This document shows, in pieces, positions 62,306-64,000 of a stretch of 64,000 nt of DNA (positions are counted from its first letter, which is position 1; each line of letters starts with the position of its first letter). Location of the stretch: assembly GCF_001613245.1 (NCBI RefSeq), contig NZ_BDBZ01000007.1:372001-436000 (forward strand), read 5' to 3'. This DNA is from Nocardia speluncae NBRC 108251 (GTDB lineage Bacteria; Actinomycetota; Actinomycetes; Mycobacteriales; Mycobacteriaceae). The notes under the pieces were generated by a model. That model made no database searches and had not been told where the DNA came from. It saw nothing but the letters and a program-made list of their open reading frames with translations. A program made the translations under genes and the position numbers.

Positions 62306-62479
62306 ATGCCCGCGACGGGGACCGCCGACCTCGACACGACCCTTGAAGCGCTGCTTCCGATGCGGGTCGAACAGGGCTGCGACCTGGTCGCGATCAAGCC
62401 GGCCTGTTTCATCGACGATCCAGATGAGATGGCCGGCTTCTGTCGCGCAGTTGTCGACCGAATAGATGCCATGTTCTGA
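62306..62479 (+). CDS. Short ORF, possible C-terminal remnant
   Basis: 57 residues starting with ATG seven bases after the methyltransferase stop. The sequence VEQGCDLVAIKPACFIDD and DEMAGFCRAVVDRIDAM resembles the C-terminal end of a luciferase-like or TIM-barrel enzyme rather than a free-standing protein, and its upstream frame closes at 62297. Probably a gene remnant that may still be read through from the operon. No other gene is seen in 62300-62585. Confidence 0.35.
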   Translation: MPATGTADLDTTLEALLPMRVEQGCDLVAIKPACFIDDPDEMAGFCRAVVDRIDAMF

Positions 62480-62585
62480 GTCCTGCCGGCTCCCGCGGTG
62501 CACGGTACCGCGGATTGCTTGCGTGGGTCGGCGACCCGATATGTATTTGGCGCCAACAGGACTGATGCGCTGGGCCCGCCGGTCT

Positions 62586-63653
62586 TCAGAGCTTGACGAC
62601 CTTGCAGGTCGGTAGCGGGTGGCTGTCGGCCTTGACCCAGCGCAGCAGTGCGGTGCCCTCGTTATGGAAGCCTGTGGAGATCCAGTTGCCGTAGCCGGGG
62701 TCTTCGGCGGAGACCACGATTGTCAGGGTGCCGTCGTCGTTGAGTTCGGCGGTGTGGTTGTTGATGTAGATGTTCATCCGGTCGTGGTCGAGCGATTCCA
62801 TCCACCAGTTCTGTAGGACGAAGTTCCAGTATTCGCAGTCGGGGACTTCGGTGTCGATGACCCAGGCTTCGCCGGGTGCGAGCTTCCAGTAGCCGTGGAT
62901 ATAGAAGATCGTCGGGTCGCCACCGGCCTGCTGGAAGAAGTCCTGGCCCCAGTCGGGCAGCTCGTTCGGCCGCTGCATGAACATCTTGGTCCACCGCTGG
63001 AACGTGGCGGCCGTGCCCTTGACCAAGTCTGTGGTGGTTTTCAGCTGCCGGGCGAAAACCTCGGGGTCGAGTGGTTGCGGTGCGGGGATCTCGTCGATCA
63101 GCTCGATGTGCACCTGTGCCGCGGTTTCGGTGCTGCGATCCTGGAAGGATTGGCGACCGACCAGATTGGTGGTGTCCGGCCCGAGCGGGAGCCAAGCGCC
63201 CTCCGCGGGTTTGTCGACGCTGGCGATGATGCTGAACCGGCCGTCGTCGTCGACGGGGATCTCGTCGTTGCCGATCTCACCGGTGGACGCCATGGTGCCG
63301 TCGATGTGATACCGGCTGGCCTTCGAGCCGAAGGTCAGTAGTGGAACAGTGCCGCGCGTTCCACTGATCCGGTAGCGGTACTTGGGCGAGATCCGCGCGC
63401 CCATATAGATATTGTCCGGATTATCGGCGCCGATCTTGCACTTGAGATGGGGGTCCAGCGCGTTGGTGATCGCGGGGTAGAGGGGGTCGGAGTTCTCGAT
63501 CGAGTTGAGCGAGGCGTAGCGGAGCAGGCGGATCAGGTAGCGAACCCCTTCGGCCTGATTCAGCGGGTCCTGCGGGGCCGCCTCGTCGATCAGTGACTGC
63601 CCTGCTTCCCGTAGCTCGTCGCAGAAGTCGTTCCATGCCTTGTTCACGGTCAT
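62586..63653 (-). CDS. DUF1214-domain protein
   Basis: 355 residues. The C-terminal half has YWKLAPGEAWVIDTEVPDCEYWNFVLQNWW and NIYINNHTAELNDDGTLTIVVS-type strands of the DUF1214 family; the N-terminal half has GARISPKYRYRISG. Function is unknown in general; relatives are common in mycobacterial lipid and steroid gene regions. ATG at 63653 with GGGAGG upstream. Not part of the NRPS operon, whose end it faces; its promoter region contains a perfect copy of the island's dyad. Confidence 0.75.
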   Translation of the reverse strand: MTVNKAWNDFCDELREAGQSLIDEAAPQDPLNQAEGVRYLIRLLRYASLNSIENSDPLYPAITNALDPHLKCKIGADNPDNIYMGARISPKYRYRISGTRGTVPLLTFGSKASRYHIDGTMASTGEIGNDEIPVDDDGRFSIIASVDKPAEGAWLPLGPDTTNLVGRQSFQDRSTETAAQVHIELIDEIPAPQPLDPEVFARQLKTTTDLVKGTAATFQRWTKMFMQRPNELPDWGQDFFQQAGGDPTIFYIHGYWKLAPGEAWVIDTEVPDCEYWNFVLQNWWMESLDHDRMNIYINNHTAELNDDGTLTIVVSAEDPGYGNWISTGFHNEGTALLRWVKADSHPLPTCKVVKL

Positions 63654-63723
63654 CCCGATCCTCCCGGTCGTCGGCGGCTGCTCCGGAAGGTACCGGCTGC
63701 GAAGGGAGCATGCGGCCCGGGCA

Positions 63724-63738
63724 TCCCGGTGACCGGGA
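63724..63738. promoter_or_regulatory. Perfect dyad TCCCG-GTGAC-CGGGA
   Basis: Same inverted repeat as the steroid-island promoters. On the minus strand a TACCTT hexamer lies 31 bp downstream, two bases more than the usual 29, so membership in the regulon is uncertain. Confidence 0.4.
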
Positions 63739-63781
63739 CCACCCGGTGGTCAGGTCAGGTGTGCACAAGCTCTTGCCCAGA

Positions 63782-63799
63782 TTTAGCCACTTGGCTAAA
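63782..63799. promoter_or_regulatory. Palindromic operator candidate before the amidohydrolase
   Basis: TTTAGCCA-CT-TGGCTAAA: perfect 8-bp arms in an AT-richer patch about 100 bp upstream of the amidohydrolase start. Typical of a TetR-size operator, but no regulator gene is visible. Confidence 0.5.
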
Positions 63800-63899
63800 G
63801 TGGAATGTGCCGGCCCGTTGCCGAGGATGCAGTTCTACTGCGGCCCTTGTGATCAAAGCCCAGCGAGGCCGTTCAGATCGTGACCTCAGAGAGGTGAAC

Positions 63900-64000
63900 A
63901 TGAACAATTTTGATCTCGTTGTTCGCAACGGCACTGTTATCGACGGCTCCGGCGGCCTGCCTCGGCAGGCGGATATCGCTGTCCGTGGCGGCGTTATCGC
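63900..64000 (+). CDS. Amidohydrolase (D-aminoacylase-like), 5' part only
   Basis: 33 residues visible, running off the window: NNFDLVVRNGTVIDGSGG followed by RQADIAVRGG, the standard opening of amidohydrolase-3 / N-acyl-D-amino-acid deacylase enzymes. GAGAGGTG precedes the ATG. The metal motif lies beyond the edge, so substrate class is a guess. Confidence 0.7.
   Translation, partial: MNNFDLVVRNGTVIDGSGGLPRQADIAVRGGVI

Noticed and set aside
1..64000. rRNA, tRNA, CRISPR arrays, insertion sequences or prophage genes
   Set aside because: No matching sequence pattern, repeat-spacer array, transposase or integrase was found on reading either strand.

Overview
The window is high-GC actinobacterial DNA: GC-rich third codon positions, GTG starts, 4-base ATGA/GTGA gene overlaps, TANNNT -10 elements with leaderless starts, IdeR-era style lipoprotein and TetR families, and a mycofactocin-type SDR. 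The steroid genes kshA, kstD, kshB and hsaC are those of Mycobacteriales (Nocardia, Rhodococcus, Gordonia, Mycobacterium); Nocardia is my best guess, from style and the thiazoline-type NRPS cluster, not from any search. No rRNA, tRNA, CRISPR array, transposase or phage gene was recognised.

Layout. (1) 1-2786: truncated DegT/E1-type sugar enzyme, mycofactocin-type SDR, VOC protein and a divergent KstR2-like TetR with two matching operators. (2) 2834-7351: a minus-strand operon of SDR, alkylsulfatase-like MBL hydrolase, EthD protein, KstD-like flavoprotein and SnoaL protein, facing a second TetR across a tandem palindromic operator. (3) 7457-41093: a large steroid-type catabolic island: two ketosteroid-isomerase homologues, three sulfotransferases, three formylglycine-type sulfatases, two orphan family-5 solute-binding lipoproteins, ATP sulfurylase cysD-cysN, several SDRs, an LLM-type oxidoreductase, an epoxide-hydrolase-like protein, two KstD flavoproteins, KshA, KshB and HsaC. 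(4) 41093-42300: a scar of truncated VOC and SDR genes. (5) 42592-62299: a Fur/Zur-type box, then a tightly overlapping operon for a thiazoline-forming NRPS-PKS metallophore: a Cy-A(Cys)-PCP protein, a giant KS-AT-KR-ACP-Cy-PCP-Cy-PCP-TE protein, four free-standing methyltransferases, an OsmC protein, an MFS exporter and a bicovalent-FAD oxidase. (6) 62306-64000: a short ORF, a DUF1214 protein and the start of an amidohydrolase.

How it fits together. KstD plus KshA/KshB open ring B of 3-ketosteroids and HsaC cleaves the resulting catechol ring A; the isomerases and SDRs fit earlier or side-chain steps. The unusual part is the sulfur chemistry around this core: sulfotransferases, cytoplasmic sulfatases and a private ATP sulfurylase, which suggests that sulfated intermediates or substrates are both made and hydrolysed inside the cell.

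The strongest new signal is regulatory. At least nine promoters in region 3 carry a 15-bp dyad TCYCG-N5-YGRGA (or close to it) whose right edge lies 29 bp (28 in one) upstream of a -10-like hexamer, including one site that is correctly placed for both divergent operons at cysD. It ties the sulfatase, sulfotransferase, transporter, cysDN and ksh/kstD genes into one regulon whose regulator is not in the window.
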